Below, piece after piece: positions 8,241 through 18,447 of a stretch of 64,000 bases of DNA; position 1 is the stretch's first letter, and each line of letters begins with the position of its first letter. The DNA lies in contig CP060754.1 in assembly GCA_023205875.1 (NCBI GenBank), positions 1,674,001 through 1,738,000 on the forward strand. Direction: 5' to 3'. The stretch comes from Chloropicon primus (Eukaryota; Chlorophyta; Chloropicophyceae; Chloropicales; Chloropicaceae). The notes beneath the pieces are model-generated. The model made no database searches. It saw only the letters and a program-made list of their open reading frames with translations, and was not told where the DNA came from. A program made the position numbers and the translations under genes.

Positions 8241-10694
8241 ATGAGCTGCTTTAGACTGGGAAAGCAGACCAGCTCGTCGGAGGGCGGTGCGTCCGTGTCC
8301 GGCGCGACGGATCGGGAGGCACCAAGAACTTGCAGCGAGCTCGTGCTCCTGGTGGGGCTACACAACTTCTTCAACCTCGACCTGCTGCACAGGGGCTGGT
8401 TCAAAGTTAGCGTGGACGTGAGGGTTGTGGACGGGGGGCTTCTGGGAAGCTCCTCGCGCGACAGGAGCCTGCAGCGGTCAGAATGCGAGGTTGACCTCGC
8501 CATGGACACCCAGGGCCACAACAGCGCGAGCACGAGCCCCGAGAAGGGGGACTCGCACGCGTCGGCGTACGCCAAGGGATCGGGGGGCTCTGCGCCCTCG
8601 ATGTACAGGGACAAGAACCTGAAGACCTTCTGTGCCCCGTTCTACATCGAGTACATCGAACAGGACGTCCTTATTCAGAAGACGGTCTTGTACAGGATCA
8701 CCCTGAAGAACCACGAGCTGCTGGAGAGGGCAAAGATCGAGCTGAACTTCACGCTCCACCACGCCGCCCTTTCCGAGGACACGAAACCGAGCTCGAGCTC
8801 CTTCATGGCGGCGGCGAGCGAGAAGATCACGCTGAGCAACCTTTACAACGTCCAGCAGTACTTTGTGCCCCTCCACTTCGAGAAGAGCTTCTTGTCCCTG
8901 ACGAACGTGAGCATCTTCGCTTCCCTGGGTGGGCTGATCTCGGGCAAGAGGAAGTCGTCGCTCTCGTGCGCGATCGACCGGAGCTCCCTGGATAGCCTGG
9001 ACGCGGACAGCTGGTCCAGCTTCCTTTCGTTGAAGTCGAACCCGACGCCTTCCAAGGAGCAGGAGCACCACTTCGGGTCGACGATCACGGAGGAGGACTT
9101 GAGGAAGGAGCCCCCGGAGGTCCTGGAGGGCCTCATCTGCAAGCTCCAGGAGACCCTGAGCCAGCTGTTCGTGCTGGAGAGCGTGGGAAAGAGCAAGCAG
9201 ATGTCCGGGAACATCAGCGAGTTCAGGCAGAACCTGATGAACCTGCCTACGCTGGAGAGCAAGGACCCGACGAAGCTCGCCAAGGAAGTCATGAAGATCC
9301 TGATCGAGCTCAGGAAGCTGTGCAGGTTTGCGATCATGCAACACACGTCCCCGGCTCAGAACATGGTTTCCTTCCTTTTCGAGCACTGGAGGGCGTCCCG
9401 GTTCAGGGTCTGGTCCAAGCACATCAAGCACCAGGTGGACAGGTACGAGAGGAAGGTCTTGAGGCCGGCGTCCTCCTCCCTGAGCAACGAGAACTCGTCC
9501 TCGTCTCGCAAGGACTCGTGCAAGAGCGACGGGCCAAGGTCGCGGAAGGTCAGCAAGATGGACATCATGCACCAGATGCAGTACACCGACGAAAGGTTCG
9601 CGGCGGAGGCTTGCCCAACCATCTACACGGACCAGCCGTGCAGTTTCGATTACGAGCCTAGCGAGGAGGCCCCGATCTTGGACATCCTTCGACTCCACGA
9701 GTTCCCGGAGGTCATCAACGTCGAGAGCAACATCGGGACGTCCAAGTTCATGGACTTCCTCAACTCCGAGGAGGGCCGGCCGAAGCACATCATCTTCTTC
9801 GTCCACGGCTTCATGGGCGGCCCCCAGGACCTGCGGTACTTCCACAGCTTCCTCAAGCTGAGGTACCCCCACGTCATCTGCCACTACTCCAAGGAGAACT
9901 TCAAGAAGACCGACTCGAGCTTCGAGGACATGGGGGGGAGGCTCGCCGCGGAGGTCCTCCAGGTGGTGGAGAGGCTCATGCCGCCCCTCGCGCAGAACGG
10001 GGGCCCGGGCGCGGCCGAAGGCCGGGCGACTTCTTGGGAGGACTACGGCGGGCTGAGAATAAGCTTCGTGGGGCACTCGATCGGGAACATCATCATCAGG
10101 GCGGCTCTGGCCATGCCCCAGATGAAGGTGCTGAGGAAGTTCCTGTGGACGTTCCTCTCCGTGAGCGGCCCCCACACCGGGTTCCAGGGCGTGAATGCCG
10201 TGCAGAAGGCCGCCCTCGTGTTCCTGACCAAGTTCAGGAAGGTGAGGTCCATCTGCGAGCTCAGCATGTGCGACCAGAGGAACCACGAGGACTCGTTCCT
10301 GTACAAGCTGTCCAAGAAGCCTACCTTTGCCCACTTCAAGTACGTCCTGCTGCTGGGCTCCAAGCAGGACGGCTACGTCCCGCCAGGGTCCGCCACGATG
10401 ACCAAGATGGTGAACGTCGACAGGGACGGGAAGCTGCACGGGGACCTCGTAGACAACTTCATCTCGGAGATCAGCAACAGCGCGAGCCTTTCCGCCAGCG
10501 CGAGGTCCGCCCACGCGTACAGGTACGTCGTGGACTTCCAGAAGCTGAGGGCCCACAGCGTCGCGCAGAGGGTGATAGGGCGGGCAGCCCACGTGGAGCT
10601 CCTGTGCTCCCCGACTTACATCCCCATGTTCACCTGGTGCCTCCTCACCCCCGAGATGTTCGGCCAACCGGACAAGATCGTGATCGACATCTAG
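8241..10694 (+). CDS. FAM135-family putative serine esterase (DUF676)
   Basis: The 817-residue intronless protein has an N-terminal FAM135-type region (LVLLVGLHNFFNLDLLHRG, then a domain with KTFCAPFYIEYIEQ) and a C-terminal alpha/beta hydrolase of the DUF676 type. In the hydrolase I see the oxyanion segment FVHGFMGG near residue 520, the nucleophile elbow GHSIGN near residue 610, and a likely acid in GSKQDGYVP near 710. A Ser/Lys-rich linker divides the halves. FAM135 proteins are lipase-like with no settled substrate. The start is the first ATG of the frame. A long antisense open frame over this gene is a by-product of GC-rich codon use. Confidence 0.82.
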   Translation: MSCFRLGKQTSSSEGGASVSGATDREAPRTCSELVLLVGLHNFFNLDLLHRGWFKVSVDVRVVDGGLLGSSSRDRSLQRSECEVDLAMDTQGHNSASTSPEKGDSHASAYAKGSGGSAPSMYRDKNLKTFCAPFYIEYIEQDVLIQKTVLYRITLKNHELLERAKIELNFTLHHAALSEDTKPSSSSFMAAASEKITLSNLYNVQQYFVPLHFEKSFLSLTNVSIFASLGGLISGKRKSSLSCAIDRSSLDSLDADSWSSFLSLKSNPTPSKEQEHHFGSTITEEDLRKEPPEVLEGLICKLQETLSQLFVLESVGKSKQMSGNISEFRQNLMNLPTLESKDPTKLAKEVMKILIELRKLCRFAIMQHTSPAQNMVSFLFEHWRASRFRVWSKHIKHQVDRYERKVLRPASSSLSNENSSSSRKDSCKSDGPRSRKVSKMDIMHQMQYTDERFAAEACPTIYTDQPCSFDYEPSEEAPILDILRLHEFPEVINVESNIGTSKFMDFLNSEEGRPKHIIFFVHGFMGGPQDLRYFHSFLKLRYPHVICHYSKENFKKTDSSFEDMGGRLAAEVLQVVERLMPPLAQNGGPGAAEGRATSWEDYGGLRISFVGHSIGNIIIRAALAMPQMKVLRKFLWTFLSVSGPHTGFQGVNAVQKAALVFLTKFRKVRSICELSMCDQRNHEDSFLYKLSKKPTFAHFKYVLLLGSKQDGYVPPGSATMTKMVNVDRDGKLHGDLVDNFISEISNSASLSASARSAHAYRYVVDFQKLRAHSVAQRVIGRAAHVELLCSPTYIPMFTWCLLTPEMFGQPDKIVIDI

Positions 10695-11377
10695 GTGATG
10701 ATGATTTGGGTGGGTGGGTGCTGGGGTTGGGGTTGGGTGGGTCGTTGGGTTGGGTGGGTGTTCGAAAAGACCTGCAGAGAGATCCAGAGAGAGAGAGGAC
10801 TGCTGTGTTTGGACAGCAAGCTCGAACAAAAACTGCTGCTGCTGCTCAAAATGGATCACCGCGCGGAAACGCGGGCATGCGGGTGTTATATTAATAATAT
10901 TACCTAAAAGAAAACATTTGTTTGTGTTATATTACGATTCCTTTTCACCTCTTTCTTTCCACTCCCCGCAAGGCCAGCGCCAGACCTTGCCTCCCTTCCC
11001 TTGGGATGACGCCCCCCCCCCCCTGTAATTCTAGGACCGAACAAAAACCTCGGAGTGATTATTTATTTTTTTCGCAGCATCCCATTTTTCAGCGTTACAT
11101 GTTCTGGGTTGCTGGGAAGCAGGCTTACCGGCAACGCTCAGACGGGCATCAGGACGGGCGCGGGCGACGGCAGCACGTGTTTTGGTCAGTCCCCAGTCCA
11201 CGCAGGGCTTGGATTTCGGGCGATCAGCGGTCGGGCGACCGTCATTGATCACATCGTCATTGATCACGTTATCGGTTTTTTCCAGGGCAGCTGCTGCTGA
11301 CTTTGGTCTTCCTCCTCACCGTTATCCTCTTCGATCGCGCGCTCGTCTGTCTCTCCGCGGGGGTAGGGAAGCGGGGG
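10695..11377. other. Gene-free gap between FAM135 and the AP2 gene
   Basis: The 683 bp contain a GGGTTGGGT-type run (10710-10760), a poly-C tract near 11010-11022, and a short direct repeat CATCGTCATTGATCAC near 11250. An open frame runs back from the AP2 start to TTG codons only. I see no gene; the 3' UTR of FAM135 and the AP2 promoter are expected. Confidence 0.4.
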
Positions 11378-13448
11378 ATGGCAGCGGCGGACGCGGCGCC
11401 CTTGCCGGTGGTGGATCTGGCGGTCCCCGAGGGCGGCAACGCCTCCGTCGAGGGTGATCGCGGGGCGGCGATGTACTCGTCGGCCCCGGCCCACCACCTG
11501 GCCTCGGACGAGCACAGCCTGGACGGGCGGGACCGCGTGGCGGAGGACGATCCTGCGGAGGACGCTGTGGTCTCCCGTGGGAAGCCTGCGCCGAAGATCT
11601 ACCAGACGCAGTACCCCGTCCTGCCGTACGCCGCGGCGGCGCCGCCCCCGACGGGCACGGCGGACGCGATGTCGCCGTGCAAGCCCAGCGGCGGGGCGAG
11701 GGAGAACAGCCTGGGCAACAGCTGCACCTCGATCGCGAGGGAGGCCGGGGGGAGCATCTTCGACGCGCTGCAGGGCGGACCCCTCGCGGGCGACTCGATC
11801 GACGGCGACTCGATCGACCCGGCCCAGGACTTCACCGCCTTCCTGGACACGGTGTGCACGCTGCCGGTTGGCTCGTGCGACGAGCCCCCTTCTTCGACCA
11901 TGGTGGAATTCTCCATGTCCATCCCGCTCCCGGGGGAGGGCGGGGACAAGGGCAGGGTCGCCCACCCCGGGGTGTACCAGGGGGGGATTCAGAAGAAGAG
12001 CTCCAACAACCCCCTGCACGGGGCCCTGCAAGCGGCGGTGAGGAACGCCTCGTCGTCCCACCAGACGTTCCAGTACGAATCCCTCCGCGAGGGGTCGATG
12101 CCAGGCGGCCAGGACGACATGTGCACCCCCCAGTCTCAGTTCCGGCGAGACGACCATTCGATGCCCCAGCTGGAGAGGAGGCACACCTCGTACGTGCCCG
12201 AGGTGTACCACGGGTCCCCGATCGGCATGGCTCCGTACGAGCAGGTCCAGCAGCACCCCTACCACCACCCGTCCCAGATGTACGACGAGACCCAGGTGTG
12301 GCAGAAGATGCAGCAGATGCAAGGCGTCAGGAGAACGTGAGTGCCAAAAACTCTGGCAGTTTTTCTTTTTTTTGCTGGCTGACCGACGGCCGTTACAGCA
12401 CGGACTGACATTCTGCATTCTGCATTCTCTCTCTCTCTCTCCCTCTCTCTCCCTCTCTCTCTCTCTCCCGTCGTCGTCGTCGCCACTGGCGCCAGGATGT
12501 CCGCCAACACCCACAGCAGCAGCCACTTGACATACAGCAGGGAGGACCTGAGCAGGCACCTGGGTGGAAGCAGCAAAAACAACAACAGCAACAGCAGTGC
12601 TTCGGGCAAGAGGGACCAGCACGCCAGCCCAAGCAACAACAACTCCAACAACAGCAACAGCAGCGGCGGGGCGAGGGGACCCAGGGGAAGCAGCAGTAGG
12701 TACCGGGGCGTCACCCAGCACAGGAGGACGAAGAGGTGGGAGGCTCACGTCTGGGACAAGGGCAAGCAGGTCTACCTCGGAGGATTCGAGTCCGAGCACC
12801 GCGCGGGGAGGGCCTACGACGTCGTGGTCCTCAAGACCAGAGGGCCGGACAAGTGCCAGACGAACTTTCCGATCGAGGAGTACAAGAGCGTCATCCCGTG
12901 GCTCGGGTCCGTGACCAGGGACGAGCTGGTCCTCCTGCTCAGAAGGAGGAGCAAGGGCTTCAGCAGGGGATCGAGCAAGTACATTGGCGTCACCAAGCAC
13001 AAGTGCGGGAAGTGGGAGGCCCGCATATCAAACTCGAACAAGTCCATGGGGAGCGAGAAGAAGAAGGAGGGCGAGGGCGCGGCGGGGGACGGGCACCAGG
13101 AGGACGCCCCGCCACCCGGACAGGGCACGACGGCCCGAAAGTACACGTACTTGGGTGAGTCATCATCGGACTGCGGTGTGTTGGGATCATTCACCTCGGT
13201 TTTTGTTTGGACGGACCTCCGTACTGACCCTTTCAAACCTCTTCTCCTGTTTTGCAGGCCTCTTCGATTCGGAGCTGGAAGCCGCGAGGACTCACGACAA
13301 GGCAGCTGTCACGTTGTTTGGGCTGCACGCCAACACCAATTTTCCCATACAGAACTACCCCGACGAATTGATGATCCACAAGCCTGGCAAGAAGGAGATT
13401 GGCATGCTCGAGCTCTTCAGCAACCTCCAGGCTCAGGAGATCATGTAA
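11378..13448 (+). CDS. Two-AP2-domain transcription factor (AINTEGUMENTA/AP2 type), 3 exons
   Basis: Exons 11378-12336, 12496-13154 and 13258-13448 join in frame to 602 residues. Both introns (159 and 103 bp) start GTGAGT and end CAG. Residues about 387-447 form AP2 repeat 1 (SRYRGVTQHRRTKRWEAHVW, then YLGGFESEHRAGRAYD). Repeat 2, about 480-560, starts SKYIGVTKHKCGKWEARI and is completed only across intron 2 (YLGLFDSELEAARTHDKAAV); it holds a Lys/Glu/Gly-rich insert of about 30 residues between its beta-strands and helix. Plant relatives are DNA-binding regulators of growth; the target here is unknown. The N-terminal 380 residues are low complexity, with Asn/Ser runs near 335-375. Intron 1 contains a CT microsatellite. 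The first ATG is at 11378. Confidence 0.88.
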
Positions 13449-13563
13449 TGCATCACTTCCCATCGCCATCGCCATCATCCCATCGCCATCGTCCCATCGC
13501 CATCGCCACCAAATCCCAAAAAGATCTTGGGAGATCCAGATCGTAATCCGTTTTGGGGGCACG

Positions 13564-15732
13564 ATGGCTCCTCCTCCTCCTCGTCGTCGAGAGTTTGGGG
13601 TGGCGATGGCTGGCCTGGCGCTTGCGGCTCTCTTCTTCGAGGCAGCGGCGGTCGGCGAGAGGCAGAGAGCCGCCGCCTCGAAGAAGAGAGCCGTGCTCGT
13701 CGGGTCGATCAATATAGACATCACCATCCCCATCGCGAGACTCCCGGATCGAGAGGAAACCATCGTGTCGTCGGAGCCAGCCGTGTCCCTCGCCACGGGA
13801 GGGAAGGGCGCGAACCAGGCGATCGCGCTCGCAAAGATCGCGGATGAGGATGAGGTCGAAGTGGAGTTCGTCGGCGTCCTGGGGACGGACGACTACAAGT
13901 TGGAACTAGAGCTGGCGCGGTGGGGGATCAGGCACGACAGGTGCTTCTCGTCCGGCCTTCCGAGCGGGCAAGGGTACGTGATGCTCGACAGGAGCGGCGC
14001 GGCGACGAGCATTGTTGTCTCGGGGGCGAACGGGGACTGGCTCGGGGGGGACACGGCCAGGCGGAGAAAGGACTTGGCCGAGCGATTCGACGAAGTTCTG
14101 CTGGATGGCTCGGTGCTGATGATGCTGCAGCAGGAGATTCCCAAGGACGTCAACGAGGAGGCCGTCTCGGCAGCGAGAAGGCACGGCGTGCCCATACTCT
14201 TGGATGCCGGCGGGGAGGATCGGCCCATTGACGACGCCATGCTGGCGTCGGTGGATTTCTTTTGCCCAAACGAGTCCGAGCTGAGAAGGTTAACGGGGCA
14301 AAACCGCACCGGCAGCGAGGAGGAGGTCGTGGAAGCGGCGAGATCGCTGCAGCAGCGCGGGGCTGCCAACGTTCTCGTGACGCTTGGGGAGCGGGGGATC
14401 ATCCTGGTCACGGGCGAAGGGCGGGTGGTGAAGCAGCCGGCCATGCCCGCTGTGGTGGTCGACGCGACCGCGGCCGGGGACGCGGCTCGCGCAGCTTTCG
14501 CCTCCGCAGTCTTCTTGGAGGGTCTCACGCTCGAGGAGGGTCTCCTCAAGGCCGCGGCAGCCGGATCACTCGCAGTCTCTAAGCAGGGGGCCGTGCCATC
14601 ACTCCCCGGACGGGGGGAGCTCGCTGAGCTGCTGGCGCACGGGAGGGGCAGCTCCGAGGCGAAGCTTCAGAAAGTTGCTGTCCACTTGGTGGACGCGATG
14701 CAGGAGCAGCTCGAAACGATGCTCGAGGCCCTCCGGAGGCGCGTGAGGGGCTGGCTCCGCGAGAACCAGGGCAGCGACCTCAGATTCGCGTCGAGACTGA
14801 ACAGCATGCGCCTCGCCGGTCAGCCAGGGGGAACTCTGGATCTCGTGAAAAGGCAAGCGGGGCTGGGGTTGGATTACGTGTTCTTCAACTATCCGCAGCA
14901 CCTCGAGGGGTTGGGGAAGGGCGAGGTTCTCCGAGCCCTGAAGGAGGCAGGCCTCCGGGCGGGGGCCATCTGCATCCGGTTCCCGCTCGAGGTTTACGGC
15001 TTGGGATCTTTCACGCACCCCTCCGAGGACGTGAGGGAGCGCGCTCGGCAAATTGTCGAGCAAGCTTGCGGGTGGGCCCGAGCTTTGGGTGCGGAGGACG
15101 TGGTCGTTTGGCCACAGACGGACGGCTACGATTACTACTTTCAAGCGAATTACACGGCTATGTGGCAGAGGCAGGTCGAGTCGTTCCGCAAAGTCGCGGA
15201 TTCGTCAGCCTGCAAGCGTGTTAAAATCTCCTTGGAGTGGAAACCGACCGACGAGAGGTCCAGGTTTTCGAACGTCCCAAGCACGGCCGCGGCGCTCCTG
15301 CTGGTCCGGGAGGTGGGCAGGGAAAACATGGGGTTGACGCTCGATGTGGGGCACATGATCCTCGCCGGGGAGAATCCGGCGCAGAGCGTCGAGCTGGTCG
15401 GGAGGGCAAACAAACTTTTTGGTATCCAGCTCGGCGACGCGTACTCCCGCTTGGGGGCGGAGGACGGGCTGGCCTTTGGCTCCACCAACCCCATCGCGGC
15501 GCTGGAACTCATGTACTGGCTCCAGGAAGTCGACTACCGGGGAATCTATTACTTTGACACGTTCCCCGAGAACGAGGACCCCAAGCGCGAGTGCCAACAC
15601 AACATCAGACGAGCGAGGCACCTTTACAAGAGAGCACGGGAAGCCAGGCGGCAGGGCACCCTACCCCAACTCCAACGTGCCCACGATGCTTTGAGCATCC
15701 TCCAACTCCTCCAAGACTCCTTGGGAGTCTAA
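13564..15732 (+). CDS. Fusion of ribokinase-like (PfkB) sugar kinase and xylose-isomerase-like TIM barrel
   Basis: The single-exon 722-residue product has two enzyme halves. Residues about 43-360 are a PfkB kinase: VGSINIDIT, ATGGKGANQAIALA, CPNESELRRLTG, and the anion-hole/catalytic segment DATAAGDAARAAF, where the usual GAGD reads AAGD with the base Asp kept. A helical linker (361-402) leads to a TIM barrel of the sugar phosphate isomerase/epimerase (AP endonuclease 2) type, with likely metal ligands in LEWKP (near 555), LDVGHM (near 593), QLGD (near 622) and FDTF (near 663). The N-terminus has a hydrophobic stretch (AMAGLALAALFFEAAAV) that could target an organelle or the ER. Kinase and isomerase would act on one sugar in succession; the sugar is unknown. 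Confidence 0.85.
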   Translation: MAPPPPRRREFGVAMAGLALAALFFEAAAVGERQRAAASKKRAVLVGSINIDITIPIARLPDREETIVSSEPAVSLATGGKGANQAIALAKIADEDEVEVEFVGVLGTDDYKLELELARWGIRHDRCFSSGLPSGQGYVMLDRSGAATSIVVSGANGDWLGGDTARRRKDLAERFDEVLLDGSVLMMLQQEIPKDVNEEAVSAARRHGVPILLDAGGEDRPIDDAMLASVDFFCPNESELRRLTGQNRTGSEEEVVEAARSLQQRGAANVLVTLGERGIILVTGEGRVVKQPAMPAVVVDATAAGDAARAAFASAVFLEGLTLEEGLLKAAAAGSLAVSKQGAVPSLPGRGELAELLAHGRGSSEAKLQKVAVHLVDAMQEQLETMLEALRRRVRGWLRENQGSDLRFASRLNSMRLAGQPGGTLDLVKRQAGLGLDYVFFNYPQHLEGLGKGEVLRALKEAGLRAGAICIRFPLEVYGLGSFTHPSEDVRERARQIVEQACGWARALGAEDVVVWPQTDGYDYYFQANYTAMWQRQVESFRKVADSSACKRVKISLEWKPTDERSRFSNVPSTAAALLLVREVGRENMGLTLDVGHMILAGENPAQSVELVGRANKLFGIQLGDAYSRLGAEDGLAFGSTNPIAALELMYWLQEVDYRGIYYFDTFPENEDPKRECQHNIRRARHLYKRAREARRQGTLPQLQRAHDALSILQLLQDSLGV

Positions 15733-15890
15733 TCTAACGCTCACAATTCCATACGATTGTAATGGTACCAGGAGTACGATTCTACGATTGGTACGGAGTG
15801 TACTCGGTGTTGGTCCTCCTCCTCCTGGCCCTGGTCCTCCAAGACTCCTTGCCAAGCCAAGGAGTTCTAATCTAACGCTCACAATTCCAT
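15707..15890. repeat. Direct repeat spanning the end of the kinase/isomerase gene and its 3' flank
   Basis: Two copies of a block (TCCAAGACTCCTTG ... TAATCTAACGCTCACAATTCCATA) lie at about 15709-15754 and 15836-15890. The first copy contains the stop codon of the fusion gene. Copies differ by a short insertion, and a CCTCCT/GGTCCTCC run lies between them. It looks like a local tandem duplication. Confidence 0.7.
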
Positions 15891-16106
15891 ATTTGGTCCT
15901 CCTGGTCCTCAACCTTTCCCTTTCCCCCTGGAAATGTTTAAGAGCGAGGGACGGCGGCTGCAGGAAGAAGCAGAAGGCGGATCGAAAGGGGGGCAGAGCC
16001 TTTGGCGTTCGTTTGGTTTGTCCTTGGCTTGGTTTTTTGACGAACAGCGGCGGGGAAGGGGACTTGAAGGGAAGAGGGGAGGGAGCTTGTGCGGGAAGAC
16101 GAGACT
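15733..16106. other. Intergenic gap before the UTP5/WDR43 gene
   Basis: The 374 bp contain the second copy of the direct repeat noted above, GGTCCTCCT-rich sequence, and purine-rich sequence up to the next ATG. I see no gene. Confidence 0.4.
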
Positions 16107-18376
16107 ATGGTAGCGACGGCGCCGACGAACGGACCTTCGTCCTCCATGGACGTGTCGTCGAGCGGGACGACTGCGTGTGTCTCGCGGATATTGCCTGCAG
16201 GGATAAGCGTGACCAGGCGTGTCAAGGGAAAGCTGGTGGGAGTGGAGATCCCGGCGAAGAAGTTGGACATCGGCGACGACAGAGTGACCACCGTTCGCGT
16301 GCTTGCCGAGGATAGCGTAAGTATGCGGAGCCTCGTCCTCGAGAGACTGAGAGAGAGAGAGAGAGTTCGGCTGGGAAGGGGACGGCGTTCGTGCGGGAAC
16401 TCCACGCCTCGTATCTGACAAAAAAGCGGAAGCGGTTAACTCAAACGTCATGGACCGTTCTCTCGTTAGCTCAGATGAAAGCATTGCTGTGCAATTGGTC
16501 ATACTTCTTTACTGCAAGTCTCTTTCTCTCGCCATGGGATGGAGCCACGGGCAGTGCACTATGACACACACACACACAACACAACTCGTCCTTCCAGCAC
16601 GCGCCCCCTACCCGACTTGCTGGTGCACGTCGAATGCCCAAAGAGATCGATTCCTCTGACACTCGCTGGTTTTTTTCCCCCTAAACTCGACTTTTTGACT
16701 CGCAGGGCAAGTGCATGTGCTTCTATGGAACTAGCGGTGGGGCTTGTGGCCGTATTAGCATCTCTGCAGCAGGGAAGAAGAAGTTCTCGTTGGATTGGAA
16801 GGCGGGGGGGGATGAGGAGACCAGTGGCGGCGTCTCTTCTATCTCCTGCGACTCGGAGGGCACTTTGCTCTTCGTGGCTCGGGCGAACGGAACCGTGTCG
16901 CGAACGGGAGCCAAAGACGGGGACCAAGCCGAATCGTACTCCGTGGAGGAAGGGGGTGACTTGGTGGGCGTGAGGGTGCTTAGTGATGACAAGTACGCGT
17001 ATTTATCATCTGGGAAGGAAGTTTTGCTGTACAGCTTCGCAAAGGAGAAAGCGATAGGCACTCTCTTGCCTTCGCACGATTCTAGAATAGTTGAAATAGC
17101 AACTTGCTTGGACGAGAAGGTCTTGCTGGGGGCGGGAGCGGGCGTCGTAGACGTTTGGAAGGTGAACAGAAGGCCAGCAGCAAAGCCCGCGAGTTCCGCT
17201 TGCACGATAAACCTGCCCTCTGGGAGCGAAATTACTGCCTGCAGCGTCCACAAGACTGAGCCGCTTGTCGCCCTGGTGACCAAGAGCAAGGAAACAGGCC
17301 ACGGCCTTGTTTATTTATACAGCGTGAGCATGAAGACCGCAAAGAAGGGGTCGAACGACGAGTCGGTGCTTTTGGCGACTCTGGAGTGCGGCTCCGCCGA
17401 GGTTGTGGGCTCGGAGTTCTGCCAGGAGGGAGGAAAGTGCATCATCGCGCTTGCCGCTTCCGAAGACGGCGAGGTGTCCTTCCACGACGTAGAGTTCGAC
17501 ACCGAGGAGAGCGGAAAGGTCATCAACCTTGGGGGAGGATCTGCCGAGGGATCTCCCAGCACCAACAAAGCTGGAGCGAAAAAGAGGAAGCAATTGGATG
17601 CAGAACAACCGCAACAGAATGGTAAAGACTCTGGAGAGGAAGAAGAGGCAGGGCCCAGCCCCCACGACAGCACCCCCTTGGAAGTCAGGGTGTCGCAAAT
17701 GGCCATCAACAGCGGCAAAAAGGGCGCTCCACCTGCCGGGCAGAATGGTGCTTCTCGCGGACAGGCCAAGGGAAACCAGCTGAACGCAGACTCCACCGTT
17801 GTCCTCCTATCTCAGGCACTGCAGAGCAGCGATAAGCAGCTTCTGGAGCAGTGCCTGCAGATCAGGCAGGAGCAAGTGATCAGTAACACCGTGAAGCAGC
17901 TAAGGAGCGACCAGGTGGGCAAGCTGGTGCCCCTTTTGGTGGAAAGGATCAATTCCTCGAGCACGAGAGCCATGCAAGTGGCGTGCTGGCTGAGGCACCT
18001 TGTTAGGAACCACTTGACGTACATCATCTCGGCTCCAACGATGAAGAGGCACCTCAGTGTCCTCTACCAGAGCCTGGAGGAAAGGCAGAGCTCGCACAAT
18101 GCTCTCCTCGGGCTTCACGGCAGGCTTGAGCTCCTGACAAGTTACATCAAGACAATGAGGCAGAGGCAGGCCGAAGCCGCGCAAAACGCTGCGGATGGCT
18201 CAGCCCAGGACTACTACAGCGACCCCTCGGTGGTTCACGTGCACGAGTCTGACCAAGTAGAAACGATATCACTTGTACCGCAGGTTCCTGCGGACTTGGT
18301 CATGGAGGAACAGAGCGACGAGGACAGCGAGGAGGACGAAGACATGGAAGAAGGAAGTGAGGAGGAAGAGGACTGA
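16107..18376 (+). CDS. UTP5: UTP5/WDR43-like SSU processome protein (WD40 + Utp12 domain), 2 exons
   Basis: Exons 16107-16316 and 16706-18376 (intron 389 bp, GTAAGT...CAG) give 626 residues. The first half has WD40-like blades of weak consensus (for example CDSEGTLLFVARANGTVS). A Lys/Glu-rich linker follows, and then the Utp12 domain: LLSQALQSSDKQLLEQCL, KLVPLLVERI, AMQVACWLRHLVRNHLTY and LHGRLELL. The C-terminal tail is almost wholly Asp/Glu, as in WDR43. UTP5 belongs to the t-UTP group that links Pol I transcription to early 18S processing in the nucleolus. UTP12/UTP4-type paralogues are a less likely alternative. It converges on the ArfGAP gene 71 bp away, with AATAAA between them. Confidence 0.8.
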
Positions 18377-18447
18377 AGACCACTAAGTCTTGCCTGAAAA
18401 TAAAACCATAAGAGAAATAATATTTGATTCATAAAGTCTTTCTTTTA

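Noticed and set aside
8478-10859. 793-codon open frame on the minus strand
   Set aside because: It lies antisense to the FAM135 gene. Strong use of G/C at third positions removes stops on the other strand. The sequence is rich in His, Arg, Val and Leu without any family motif.
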